A DNA stretch of 64,000 bases from Mesorhizobium comanense. Its GTDB lineage: Bacteria > Pseudomonadota > Alphaproteobacteria > Rhizobiales > Rhizobiaceae. Each line of letters starts with the position of its first letter. The stretch's first letter is position 1. A model generated the notes under the pieces. It searched no databases. It saw only the letters and a list, made by a program, of their open reading frames with translations, and was not told the origin of the DNA. This document shows, one piece after another, positions 9,752-18,967 of this stretch. A program made the position numbers and the translations under genes. The stretch covers positions 62,001 through 126,000 of the forward strand of contig NZ_SCNN01000004.1 in the NCBI RefSeq assembly GCF_005503535.1, read 5' to 3'.

Positions 9752-11104
9752 TCAGGGCAGGGTCTTGCCCGGATAGGTCTGCTGGAAGCGATCGAGGATG
9801 GCGTCGCCATTCTTGACCAGCGTATCGAGGCCTTCCTGGACGCTGACCTTGTTGGCGAAGATCGCCTGCATCTGCGTGCCGAACTCGGCGCGGATCTGGG
9901 TGAAGTTGCCCAGCCGGATGCCGCGGGTGATTTCGGTCGGTTCGGACGCGGTCAGGCTGGCGATCGCGACTTCACGGCCCTTGTAGGGCGCCTTGTCGTA
10001 GAACCCCTGGCCCTTCATGTAGTCGAAGCCCGACTTGGTCACCGGGATGTAGCCGGTGTTGGTCGACCAGAACAAAGCCGTCTTGGGATCGTGGATGAAG
10101 TTGAGGAAGGCGGCAGCGCCCTTGTATTCCGCATCCGACTTGCCCGAAAGGACCCACAGCGAAGCGCCGCCGACCAGCGAATTCTTGCGCTCGGTGCCGG
10201 CATAGACCGGCAGTTCGGCGACATCCCAGTTCATGCCTTCTTTCTGCGTGCGGCCGACAGTGCCGTGGTCGCCGACCGAGGTCAGGATGACCTGGCAGGT
10301 GCCCGTCGCGAAGGCCTGAACCATGTCCTGGCCGAGATCCTTGGACTTTATTTTGATCAGGCCGGCATCATACCACTTCTTGAGGTCGGTGACGTACTGG
10401 ACGAACTTGGTCTTGTTGACTTCCAGGCGGGCGTCGAGGCCGTCATAGCCGTTGTTCTTGGTGGCGATCGGCTGGTTGTGGATGGCCGAGAACTGCTCCA
10501 TCAGCTGCCAGCTTTCGTTGGCCGAGATGTTGATCGCCATCGGGCATTCGTAGCCGGCGTCCTTCATCGCCTTGAGGTCGGCGCCGACGTCTTCCCAGGT
10601 CTTGGGCGCTTCGGTCTTGCCGATCTTGGCGAAGGCATCCTTGTTCCAGTACATCAGCGCGGTCGACGAATTGAAGGGGAAGGACAGCATCTCGCCCTTC
10701 GAGGTAGCGTAATAGCGCGCAATGCCGGGGAAGTAGTCGGCGTAGTCGATCTTGTAGCCGTTCTCTTCCATCAGCTTGTCGGCGGGCTTGTAGGCGCCAG
10801 ACAGCATCATCGTCGCGGTGCCGACGTCATAGACCTGGACGACGGTCGGCTGCTTGCCGGCGCGGAAGGCGGCGATCGTGTTCTGCAGCGTGGCGTCGTA
10901 ATTGCCCTGGCTGGTGCAGACGACTTCGTAGTCCTTCTGCGATTCGTTGAAGTTCTTGCACATCGTGTCGACAACCCGGGCGAGGTCGCCGGAAAGGCCG
11001 AACCAGAAGTCGAATTTTACCGGCTCCGCGAAGGCGGGCATCGCCAGCAGGGAGCTGAGCGCGCCGGCGGCAAGGGCAGCAACGCCCCGCTTGATGATGG
11101 TCAT
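9752..11104 (-). CDS. ugpB: glycerol-3-phosphate-binding periplasmic protein UgpB
   Basis: Solute-binding protein of about 450 residues. The signal peptide runs MTIIKRGVAALAAGALSSLL and ends near AMPAFA (residues 21-26). Mature-protein features match UgpB: FDFWFGLSGDLARVVDTMC, NYDATLQNTIAAFRAGKQP and VQVYDVGTATMMLSGA. The start at 11104 is chosen because AGAGGG precedes it at a good distance; the longer frame from 11134 adds a non-signal-like stretch. First gene of the operon; transcription probably starts in the 11105-11200 region. Confidence 0.92.
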   Translation of the reverse strand: MTIIKRGVAALAAGALSSLLAMPAFAEPVKFDFWFGLSGDLARVVDTMCKNFNESQKDYEVVCTSQGNYDATLQNTIAAFRAGKQPTVVQVYDVGTATMMLSGAYKPADKLMEENGYKIDYADYFPGIARYYATSKGEMLSFPFNSSTALMYWNKDAFAKIGKTEAPKTWEDVGADLKAMKDAGYECPMAINISANESWQLMEQFSAIHNQPIATKNNGYDGLDARLEVNKTKFVQYVTDLKKWYDAGLIKIKSKDLGQDMVQAFATGTCQVILTSVGDHGTVGRTQKEGMNWDVAELPVYAGTERKNSLVGGASLWVLSGKSDAEYKGAAAFLNFIHDPKTALFWSTNTGYIPVTKSGFDYMKGQGFYDKAPYKGREVAIASLTASEPTEITRGIRLGNFTQIRAEFGTQMQAIFANKVSVQEGLDTLVKNGDAILDRFQQTYPGKTLP

Positions 11105-11166
11105 GGTTTTTCCCTCTTGAGTGGATGGTGACAAGGGTTCTTGCGCAAGTCCTCGCCCGCTCTCTT

Positions 11167-11184
11167 AGAGAAGGTATGTGACAG
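11167..11184 (-). promoter_or_regulatory. possible Pho box upstream of ugpB
   Basis: Read on the minus strand, CTGTCAC-ATAC-CTTCTCT has one good PhoB half site (CTGTCAY) and a second, weak one 11 bp on. It lies about 63 bp upstream of the ugpB start. ugp operons are PhoB-controlled in Escherichia coli and Sinorhizobium, so this is plausible, but only one half site is convincing. Confidence 0.3.
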
Positions 11185-11614
11185 TTCTGCTGTGGGGCCG
11201 GGGCCTTTGCACAGCTGTTCGTTTCCTCCCCTACGGCAGTTTGGCCGGCATCAAAACATCCGCCCGGCATCCAGGTATCTAGGACAGCGGCCGAGGGCGT
11301 AAAGGCCATGAAATGGTGAGGACGATCATCCGGCTAAGGAGCCAATGGAGCGTTGGCGCCATGGCTGGCCGTGGTGCCCGCACCTTCCGGCCAAGGCCTC
11401 GGGCCGATCACGAAACCCGGCACCGGCGGTTTGCGTGAGTGGCGGACATCGCCGGAAGACGCGGCTCGCCTCCACCCGATGATCCCGCCGTCCGTCAGCG
11501 CCCCTGCGCCTGGAAAGCACGCTACGGTTGCAGAAGACTTCATCGATCCTTCAATGACCAAGCATTACTCAGTCATATTTCGTTTTTTATTTCCGGCGGA
11601 TCGGGGAAAACAAG
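11185..11614. other. intergenic, no gene recognised
   Basis: Gap between the divergent ugpB and the GGDEF/EAL gene. Short open frames on both strands (for example 11334-11561 minus) look like neither known family nor signal peptide. The last 60 bases are A/T-rich (around 11563-11590), which suggests the promoter of the downstream gene. Confidence 0.45.
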
Positions 11615-14065
11615 ATGTTGACGGTCTACAACTGTATCGTGAACCAGCACGATCTGAGGCTGGTCGCGCTCGCCGCATTGATTTGCGGAATTTCCTGCTT
11701 CTCGGCCGCCAACCTGCTTCAGCACATTGGCCGTTCGACTGACCGCAACCGGCTCGCCTGGCTGATGATCGCAGCCACTTCGACCGGCTTTGGCATCTGG
11801 GCAACGCACTTCATCGCCATGCTTGCCTTCACGCCCGGCATACCCAGCGCCTACGATCCGGAACTTTCAGCGCTTTCGCTCGCGGCCTCGGTCATGCTGA
11901 CGGCGGCCGGCATGTGGATCGCCACCTTGCGCAACGAACTCGACTATCATCTCGTCGGCGGCGCGGTGCTGGGCGGCGGCATCGCCGCCATGCACTACAT
12001 CGGCATGGCGGCATTCGAGGTGCAAGGCCGGATCGAATGGAACCTGATGCTTGTCGGCGTTTCGCTGCTGGCCGGCGTCACACTGGCGGCGCTGGCTCTG
12101 CGCGTCGTCCTGCGCCGCCCCTCATTCCCGGCGGCATGCGCCAGCGCGGTGCTGCTGACGCTGGCGATCTGCACCTTGCATTTCATCGGCATGGGTGCGG
12201 TCGCCATCTTTCCCGATTCATCGATCGCCATATCCGAGTACACGATCGCGCCGACCTCGCAGGCTTTCGCCGCCGCGGCCGCCACGCTGGTGATCCTGGT
12301 GCTGGCGGCATCGGCGTTGTGGATCGATCTGCGCTTTCGCCGCCAAAGGCTCGAGGTCGAGCGCATGCATGGCCTGGCCAATGCCGCCGTCGAGGGGCTG
12401 ATCGTCTGCGACGGCAGCCGTATCGTCAGTGCCAATGACAGCATGGGCAAGCTGACCGGCACAGCCGCGGCAGCCCTGAACGGCAAAGACCTGGACGATC
12501 TCTTCGATGAACGCGTCGCATCCGATGTGGCTGGTATCGAGGGTCAGCCACGAGAGGCCGAATTGAGGAGCCGCGACGGGACGAGGATTCCCGTCGAGCT
12601 GATCGCCCGCGGCATCGACTATTGCGGCAGGCCACACAACGTCATCGCCGTGCGCGACATACGCGAACGCAAAAAGGCCGAGGAGGAGATCCTGCGGCTT
12701 GCCCATTTCGATCCGCTGACGGGGCTTGCCAATCGCCGCTCCTTCTCCAGCCGTCTCGACGCGGAGATTGCATCGATGAAGCGCGTGGCGAGCGCCGAGC
12801 CGGGCGTCAGAGGCAGGCATCTCGCGCTTCTGCTGCTCGACCTCGACCGTTTCAAGGAGGTGAACGACCTCTACGGCCACGGCGCTGGCGACGCGATGTT
12901 GCAAAAGGTCGCAAGCTGTGCCGGCGGTGTCCTGCGCCACGGGCAGCTGCTCGCGCGCCTGGGCGGCGACGAATTCGCCATCATCGTCCCGAACCTGCCC
13001 GACCCGCAGGCGGCCGGCCGTATCGCGGCGTCAGTGCTTGCCGCCATGCGCGAGGAAAACCGCGCCGCCGTCGGCGGCGGCCTGGTCTCGGCCAGCATCG
13101 GCATCGCGATCTATCCGCTGGATGCCGAGGACCAGACCAGCCTCATCAGCCATGCCGATACCGCACTCTACCGCGCCAAGACGGAAGGCCGGGACACATA
13201 CCGCTATTTCGAGGCCTCGATGGGCGCCGAGGCCCGCGACAAGCGCGTGATGGAGCATGAACTGCGCCAGGCCGTGGTGCGCGGTGAATTCTACCTCGTC
13301 TACCAGCCGCAGAAGGAAATCAGCAGCGGCAGGATGGTCGGCTTCGAGGCGCTGATCCGCTGGCGCCACCCCGAGCGCGGCGACGTTTCCCCGGCCCTTT
13401 TCATTCCGGTTGCCGAGGACAGCGGCGCCATCGGCCAGATAGGCGACTGGGTGCTCGAGGCGGCCTGCGAGGAAGCCGCCCGCTGGGAGAACCCGCTGAC
13501 GATCGCCGTCAACGTCTCCGCGGTGCAGCTTCACAACCCCAATTTCAGCCGCAAGGTCCATGAAACCCTGCTTAAGTCGGGACTGGCTCCAGCCAGGCTG
13601 GAGCTCGAGATCACCGAAACCGCGCTGGTGAAGGACATGCCGCGCGCGCTGGCAACCCTGCGGCAGGTCAAGGCGCTGGGTGTGCACGTGGCGATGGACG
13701 ACTTCGGGACCGGCTACTCCTCCCTGTCGAACCTGCGCGCCTTTCCCTTCGACAAGATCAAGATCGACGCCTCCTTCATCAAGGCGGTCGACACGAACGG
13801 CCAGGTCGCGGCGATCGTGCGCGCCGTGCTGGGGCTGGGGCGCGGTCTCGGCCTGCCGGTGCTGGCCGAGGGCGTCGAGACGCTTGGCGAATTGAAGTTC
13901 CTGGATGCCGAGGCCTGCGAGATCGGCCAGGGCTATTATCTCGGCAAACCGGCCCCGATCGAGGCGTTCGACGATCTGACCGGCCACGGCAAGCGCACGC
14001 CCGACGCGCCCGCTCCCCGCGAGCGGCGGCCTGCTATATCAAGGCAGCGCGTGCGCTCGGCCTGA
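11615..14065 (+). CDS. MHYT-PAS-GGDEF-EAL cyclic-di-GMP signalling protein
   Basis: An 816-residue membrane protein that both makes and breaks cyclic-di-GMP, to judge from its motifs. The N-terminal MHYT sensor has about seven helices and three motifs: ATHFIAM near residue 62, then AMHYIGM and LHFIGMG. A PAS-like segment (about 245-345) follows, then GGDEF with an intact GGDEF at 450-454, and EAL with EALIRW at 578-583, DDFGTGYSS near 695 and AEGVE later. The start has GGGG eight bases upstream. MHYT domains are proposed to bind copper and sense gases. Monocistronic. Confidence 0.93.
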   Translation: MLTVYNCIVNQHDLRLVALAALICGISCFSAANLLQHIGRSTDRNRLAWLMIAATSTGFGIWATHFIAMLAFTPGIPSAYDPELSALSLAASVMLTAAGMWIATLRNELDYHLVGGAVLGGGIAAMHYIGMAAFEVQGRIEWNLMLVGVSLLAGVTLAALALRVVLRRPSFPAACASAVLLTLAICTLHFIGMGAVAIFPDSSIAISEYTIAPTSQAFAAAAATLVILVLAASALWIDLRFRRQRLEVERMHGLANAAVEGLIVCDGSRIVSANDSMGKLTGTAAAALNGKDLDDLFDERVASDVAGIEGQPREAELRSRDGTRIPVELIARGIDYCGRPHNVIAVRDIRERKKAEEEILRLAHFDPLTGLANRRSFSSRLDAEIASMKRVASAEPGVRGRHLALLLLDLDRFKEVNDLYGHGAGDAMLQKVASCAGGVLRHGQLLARLGGDEFAIIVPNLPDPQAAGRIAASVLAAMREENRAAVGGGLVSASIGIAIYPLDAEDQTSLISHADTALYRAKTEGRDTYRYFEASMGAEARDKRVMEHELRQAVVRGEFYLVYQPQKEISSGRMVGFEALIRWRHPERGDVSPALFIPVAEDSGAIGQIGDWVLEAACEEAARWENPLTIAVNVSAVQLHNPNFSRKVHETLLKSGLAPARLELEITETALVKDMPRALATLRQVKALGVHVAMDDFGTGYSSLSNLRAFPFDKIKIDASFIKAVDTNGQVAAIVRAVLGLGRGLGLPVLAEGVETLGELKFLDAEACEIGQGYYLGKPAPIEAFDDLTGHGKRTPDAPAPRERRPAISRQRVRSA

Positions 14066-14082
14066 AGCCGTCGCGAGGCCGG

Positions 14083-14763
14083 TCATGAGCCAAGGGCTGT
14101 CTCGACCAGCCGTTTGGCGTCGGGGCCGGCCCATTCCGCCGGACCGTTCATATGAGCGATCAGGCAGCCTTCGCCGTCGATCAGCATGGTGACCGGCAGG
14201 CCCAGCGCCAGGCCGCGCGCCTTCAGGTCGTTGAACAGCGCCATCGTCGAATCCCGGTAGTAGCCAAGTGTGTGCACCCCGGTATCGGCGAGGAACTTCT
14301 TCGGCTTCACATCATCGCCGGCGTCGACATTGACTGCGACGACCTCGAAGGCACCGCTGCCCTTTTCCTTCTGCAGCGCGTCGAGCGCCGGCATTTCGGC
14401 ACGGCACGGCGCGCACCACGTCGCCCAGAGGTTCAGCAGCACCGTCTTGCCGGCATGGTCGGCGATGGTCATCGGCTTGCCGTCAGGGCCCTTGAAGGCC
14501 AGGCTCCTCATCGATTGCGGCGGATCGGCCGGCAAAAGTGCGGCGACCTCGCCGGTGGCGGAGGCCGCGACCTTCTTGGCGCGGTCGCTCTTGGCGGCGC
14601 AGGCGACATCGTCCTTGCTGTCGCCGGCCGTCGCTTGCGGCGCGGCATTGTTGCCAGACCGGCTCTCGCTGACATATACCGCCACCGCGCCGGCCAGCGC
14701 TCCCGCCACCAGGGCGGCGAGGATCAGGCGCGGGGCCGGGAAAAATCTGTTTCCGTCTGCCAT
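14083..14763 (-). CDS. TlpA/CycY-like thiol:disulfide reductase
   Basis: A membrane-anchored periplasmic thioredoxin-like protein of 226 residues. One N-terminal helix ([19 protein letters not shown]) is followed by an Ala/Lys-rich linker and a thioredoxin fold with WCAPC, whose cysteines are C117 and C120. The cis-proline segment is GLPVTMLID. Such proteins reduce apocytochrome c or copper-site thiols. The start MADGNRFF at 14763 is chosen because the frame upstream runs into the divergent argH. Divergent pairing with argH is common in rhizobia. Confidence 0.87.
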   Translation of the reverse strand: MADGNRFFPAPRLILAALVAGALAGAVAVYVSESRSGNNAAPQATAGDSKDDVACAAKSDRAKKVAASATGEVAALLPADPPQSMRSLAFKGPDGKPMTIADHAGKTVLLNLWATWCAPCRAEMPALDALQKEKGSGAFEVVAVNVDAGDDVKPKKFLADTGVHTLGYYRDSTMALFNDLKARGLALGLPVTMLIDGEGCLIAHMNGPAEWAGPDAKRLVETALGS

Positions 14764-14800
14764 GTTCTCACAACTGCTCCGAAGTACGGGTTTTATAGCG

Positions 14801-16201
<1,401 letters not shown>

Positions 16202-16241
16202 TATCGGCCGTTGCGACCGCAACAGCCCGCGCATTGCGGCA

Positions 16242-16260
16242 GCAACATCCCAGATGTTGC
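16242..16260 (+). terminator. hairpin downstream of argH
   Basis: GCAACATC-CCA-GATGTTGC is a perfect 8-bp stem with a 3-base loop, 41 bp after the argH stop. No T-run follows, so it is either a weak terminator or an RNA-stability hairpin. Confidence 0.35.
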
Positions 16261-16340
16261 CAGTGGCAATATCCGGGGTGCAATACACCGAGAACTCGGC
16301 TAAAAGCGGCGGCTGGCAAATGTTTCGGACGGATGGATCG

Positions 16341-16547
16341 ATGACCGGAAGCAGGATTTTGGTGACGCTGACGCTGCTGGCGGCAATGGCCGCCGTGACC
16401 GCCTGCGGCCGCAAAGCCGGTCTCGACACGCCTTACGAGGCGGCGGTCCAGGCCCGCAAGGATGCTGAAAAGGCCCACCAGCCTGTGCCGCCGGAGCCGG
16501 AAAAACCGGTCCAGGACAAGAAGTTCATCCTCGACCCTCTGATCTAG
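16341..16547 (+). CDS. small lipoprotein, LptM/YifL-like
   Basis: A 68-residue lipoprotein precursor. The signal peptide ends in a lipobox VTAC, so the mature protein begins with Cys followed by GRKAGLDTP. The C-terminus is rich in Pro, Lys and Glu. A small lipoprotein of this kind just upstream of lysA is widespread in proteobacteria; in Escherichia coli the YifL protein (LptM) assists assembly of the LptDE lipopolysaccharide translocon. ATG 16341 is preferred over ATG 16320 because the signal peptide then has the normal length. Confidence 0.75.
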   Translation: MTGSRILVTLTLLAAMAAVTACGRKAGLDTPYEAAVQARKDAEKAHQPVPPEPEKPVQDKKFILDPLI

Positions 16548-16559
16548 AGGCCAGGAGAC

Positions 16560-16581
16560 CGGGTTCGTCTTTCCGAACCCG
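16560..16581 (+). repeat. 8-bp-stem hairpin between lipoprotein gene and lysA
   Basis: CGGGTTCG-TCTTTC-CGAACCCG is a perfect inverted repeat, 13 bp after the lipoprotein stop and 35 bp before the lysA start. It has no T-run and may separate or tune expression of the two genes. Confidence 0.5.
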
Positions 16582-16616
16582 ATCTCATTGCGCTCCAACT
16601 TTCCGGAACCACTACC

Positions 16617-17885
16617 GTGAACCATTTCGACTACCGCGACGGCGTGCTGCATGCCGAGGACGTGGCGATCCCTGATATCGCCGCCCAGGTCGGCACGCCC
16701 TTCTACTGCTATTCGACGGCGACGCTGACCAGGCACTATCGCGTTTTCGCCCAGGCCTTCGCCGGGCTGGACGCCTTGGTCTGTTATGCCATGAAGGCCA
16801 ATTCCAACCAGGCGGTGCTGCGGACCCTGGCCAGGCTGGGCGCCGGCGCCGACGTGGTCTCGGAAGGCGAATTGCGCCGCGCGCTGGCCGCGGGCATTCC
16901 GGCCGGCAAGATCCTGTTCTCGGGCGTCGGCAAGACGGCGCGTGAAATGGACTTCGCGCTTCAAGCCGGCATCCTCTGCTTCAATGTCGAATCCGAGCCG
17001 GAGCTCGAGCTACTTTCCGCCCGCGCCACGGCGCTCCGCAAGGTGGCGCCGGTTTCGCTGCGCATCAACCCGGATGTCGATGCCAAGACCCACAGGAAGA
17101 TCTCCACTGGGAAGGCCGAGAACAAGTTCGGCATACCGTGGCAGCGGGCGCGGCAGGTCTATGCCCGCGCGGCCGAGCTTCCCGGCATCAAGGTAACCGG
17201 CATCGATACCCATATCGGTAGCCAGATCACCGAACTTCAGCCCTTCGACGACGCCTTTGCCCTTCTGGTGGAGCTGGTCGGCGCGCTGCGCGCCGACGGC
17301 CACGCGATCGACCATGTCGACCTCGGCGGCGGCCTCGGCATTCCCTATCGCGTCGACAACAACCCGCCGCCTCTCCCAGATGCCTATGCCCAGATTGTCA
17401 GGAAGCACGTCACCAAGCTTGGGCTGAAGGTGATGTTCGAGCCGGGCCGGCTGATCGTCGGCAACGCCGGCATTCTGGTCTCCGAAGTGATTTTCGTGAA
17501 GGAAGGCGACGCCAAGAACTTCCTCGTCGTCGACGCCGCCATGAACGATCTGATCCGGCCGACGCTCTATGACGCCTTCCACGACATCAGGCCGGTCGTG
17601 CAACCGCCTGCCGACACGCCGCGCATGATGGTAGACGTCGTCGGCCAGGTCTGTGAGACCGGCGATTATCTCGGCCTCGACCGCGATCTGCCAAGACTGA
17701 AGGCCGGCGATCTCGTCGCCGTCTCCACCGCCGGCGCCTACGGCGCGGTGCAGGCCGGCACCTACAACACTCGCTTGCTGGTGCCAGAGGTGCTCGTCGA
17801 CGGCGACCGGTTCCATGTCGTACGCCCGCGCTTGACCTATGACGACCTGCTCGGGCTGGATTCGGTTCCGGACTGGCTGAAATAG
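16617..17885 (+). CDS. lysA: diaminopimelate decarboxylase
   Basis: Last enzyme of lysine synthesis, a PLP enzyme of 422 residues. The PLP lysine is K60 in VCYAMKANSN; HIGSQI, the glycine-rich VDLGGGLGIPY and CETGDYLG are the other active-site blocks. The start is GTG at 16617, which begins MNHFDYRDG, the expected N-terminus. The gene lies 27 bp upstream of the threonine dehydratase-like gene. Confidence 0.96.
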   Translation: MNHFDYRDGVLHAEDVAIPDIAAQVGTPFYCYSTATLTRHYRVFAQAFAGLDALVCYAMKANSNQAVLRTLARLGAGADVVSEGELRRALAAGIPAGKILFSGVGKTAREMDFALQAGILCFNVESEPELELLSARATALRKVAPVSLRINPDVDAKTHRKISTGKAENKFGIPWQRARQVYARAAELPGIKVTGIDTHIGSQITELQPFDDAFALLVELVGALRADGHAIDHVDLGGGLGIPYRVDNNPPPLPDAYAQIVRKHVTKLGLKVMFEPGRLIVGNAGILVSEVIFVKEGDAKNFLVVDAAMNDLIRPTLYDAFHDIRPVVQPPADTPRMMVDVVGQVCETGDYLGLDRDLPRLKAGDLVAVSTAGAYGAVQAGTYNTRLLVPEVLVDGDRFHVVRPRLTYDDLLGLDSVPDWLK

Positions 17886-17912
17886 CCGCAAGGACTTCTC
17901 AGGGAGCAAACC

Positions 17913-18851
17913 GTGCCAGAAATCACCGTCACCCGCGAGCGCATTGCCGCGATGGAACCGCGCATCCGCCCCTACATCAGGCATACGCCGGTGCTGCGCG
18001 TCGATATGGCCGATTTCGACCGGCCGCCGCTAGCGGTCGACCTCAAGCTCGAATGCCTGCAGCATTCGGGCTCGTTCAAGGCGCGCGGCGCCTTCACCAA
18101 CCTGCTGGAAAGGCCGGTTCCCCAGGCCGGCGTCGTCGCCGCGTCGGGCGGCAATCATGGCGCCGCCGTCGCCTATGCCGCCATGCGGCTTGGCCACAAG
18201 GCGACCATCTTCGTTCCCGAAGTGAGCCCGCAGGCCAAGCTGGACCGCATTCGCGGCTACGGCGCCGATCTGGTTGTCGGCGGTGCCCGCTATGCCGAGG
18301 CGCTGGCTGCCAGCGAAGCCTTCGCGCAAAAGACCGGCGCCTTGCAGATCCACGCCTTCAACCAGGAGGAGACGCTGGTCGGCCAAGGCACGCTCGGGCT
18401 CGAGATCGAAAGCGACCTGCCCGAGATCGACACGCTGCTGGTCGCTGTCGGCGGCGGCGGCCTGATCGGCGGCATCGCCGCCTGGTATGCGGGCCGCATT
18501 CGCATCGTCGCCATCGAGCCCGAGGGTGCGCCGACGCTGCATCGCGCGTTCGAGGCCGGCCATCCGGTAGACGCGCCGGCGGAAGGCGTCGCGGCCGATT
18601 CGCTGGCTCCCAAGCGTGTCGGCGAAATGATGTTCCCCATCGCCGAAGCTTTCGTCGAACGCTCCATCCTGGTCAGCGACGACGACATCGTCGCCGCGCA
18701 GAAGGCGCTGTGGAACCGTGTTCGGATCCTGTCCGAGCCGGGCGGTGCGGCCGCCTTCGCGGCTGTCCTGTCGGGTCGCTATACGCCCGCACCGGGTGAG
18801 CGGCTCGCGGTATTGGTGTGTGGCGCCAACGCCAACCCCGCCACTTTCTGA
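17913..18851 (+). CDS. threonine/serine dehydratase-like PLP enzyme
   Basis: A 312-residue fold-type II PLP enzyme. The PLP lysine lies in SGSFKARGA, the substrate loop is ASGGNHG, and the phosphate-binding glycine loop is VGGGGLIGG. It has no C-terminal ACT domain, so it is of the short catabolic or serine racemase-like type rather than allosteric IlvA. The start is GTG, with AGGGAG at a normal distance. Distinguishing threonine ammonia-lyase from serine dehydratase or racemase is not possible from motifs. Confidence 0.88.
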   Translation: MPEITVTRERIAAMEPRIRPYIRHTPVLRVDMADFDRPPLAVDLKLECLQHSGSFKARGAFTNLLERPVPQAGVVAASGGNHGAAVAYAAMRLGHKATIFVPEVSPQAKLDRIRGYGADLVVGGARYAEALAASEAFAQKTGALQIHAFNQEETLVGQGTLGLEIESDLPEIDTLLVAVGGGGLIGGIAAWYAGRIRIVAIEPEGAPTLHRAFEAGHPVDAPAEGVAADSLAPKRVGEMMFPIAEAFVERSILVSDDDIVAAQKALWNRVRILSEPGGAAAFAAVLSGRYTPAPGERLAVLVCGANANPATF

Positions 18852-18967
18852 GCGCAACCATTTCGGCTGCCGTCACGTTTTTACCAACTGCCTCGCCTTT
18901 GCCGTGTTTGCTGGTAAACTTCGAGTCGTGAGGATCAGGCCGTTGAGCCCGATCCCAGGAAGGGCCG

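Noticed and set aside
10091..11131. 346-residue plus-strand frame opposite ugpB
   Set aside because: Shadow frame; ugpB has signal peptide and family motifs on the other strand.
11334..11561. 75-residue minus-strand frame between ugpB and the GGDEF gene
   Set aside because: No family likeness, no ribosome site, no signal peptide; kept only as intergenic DNA.
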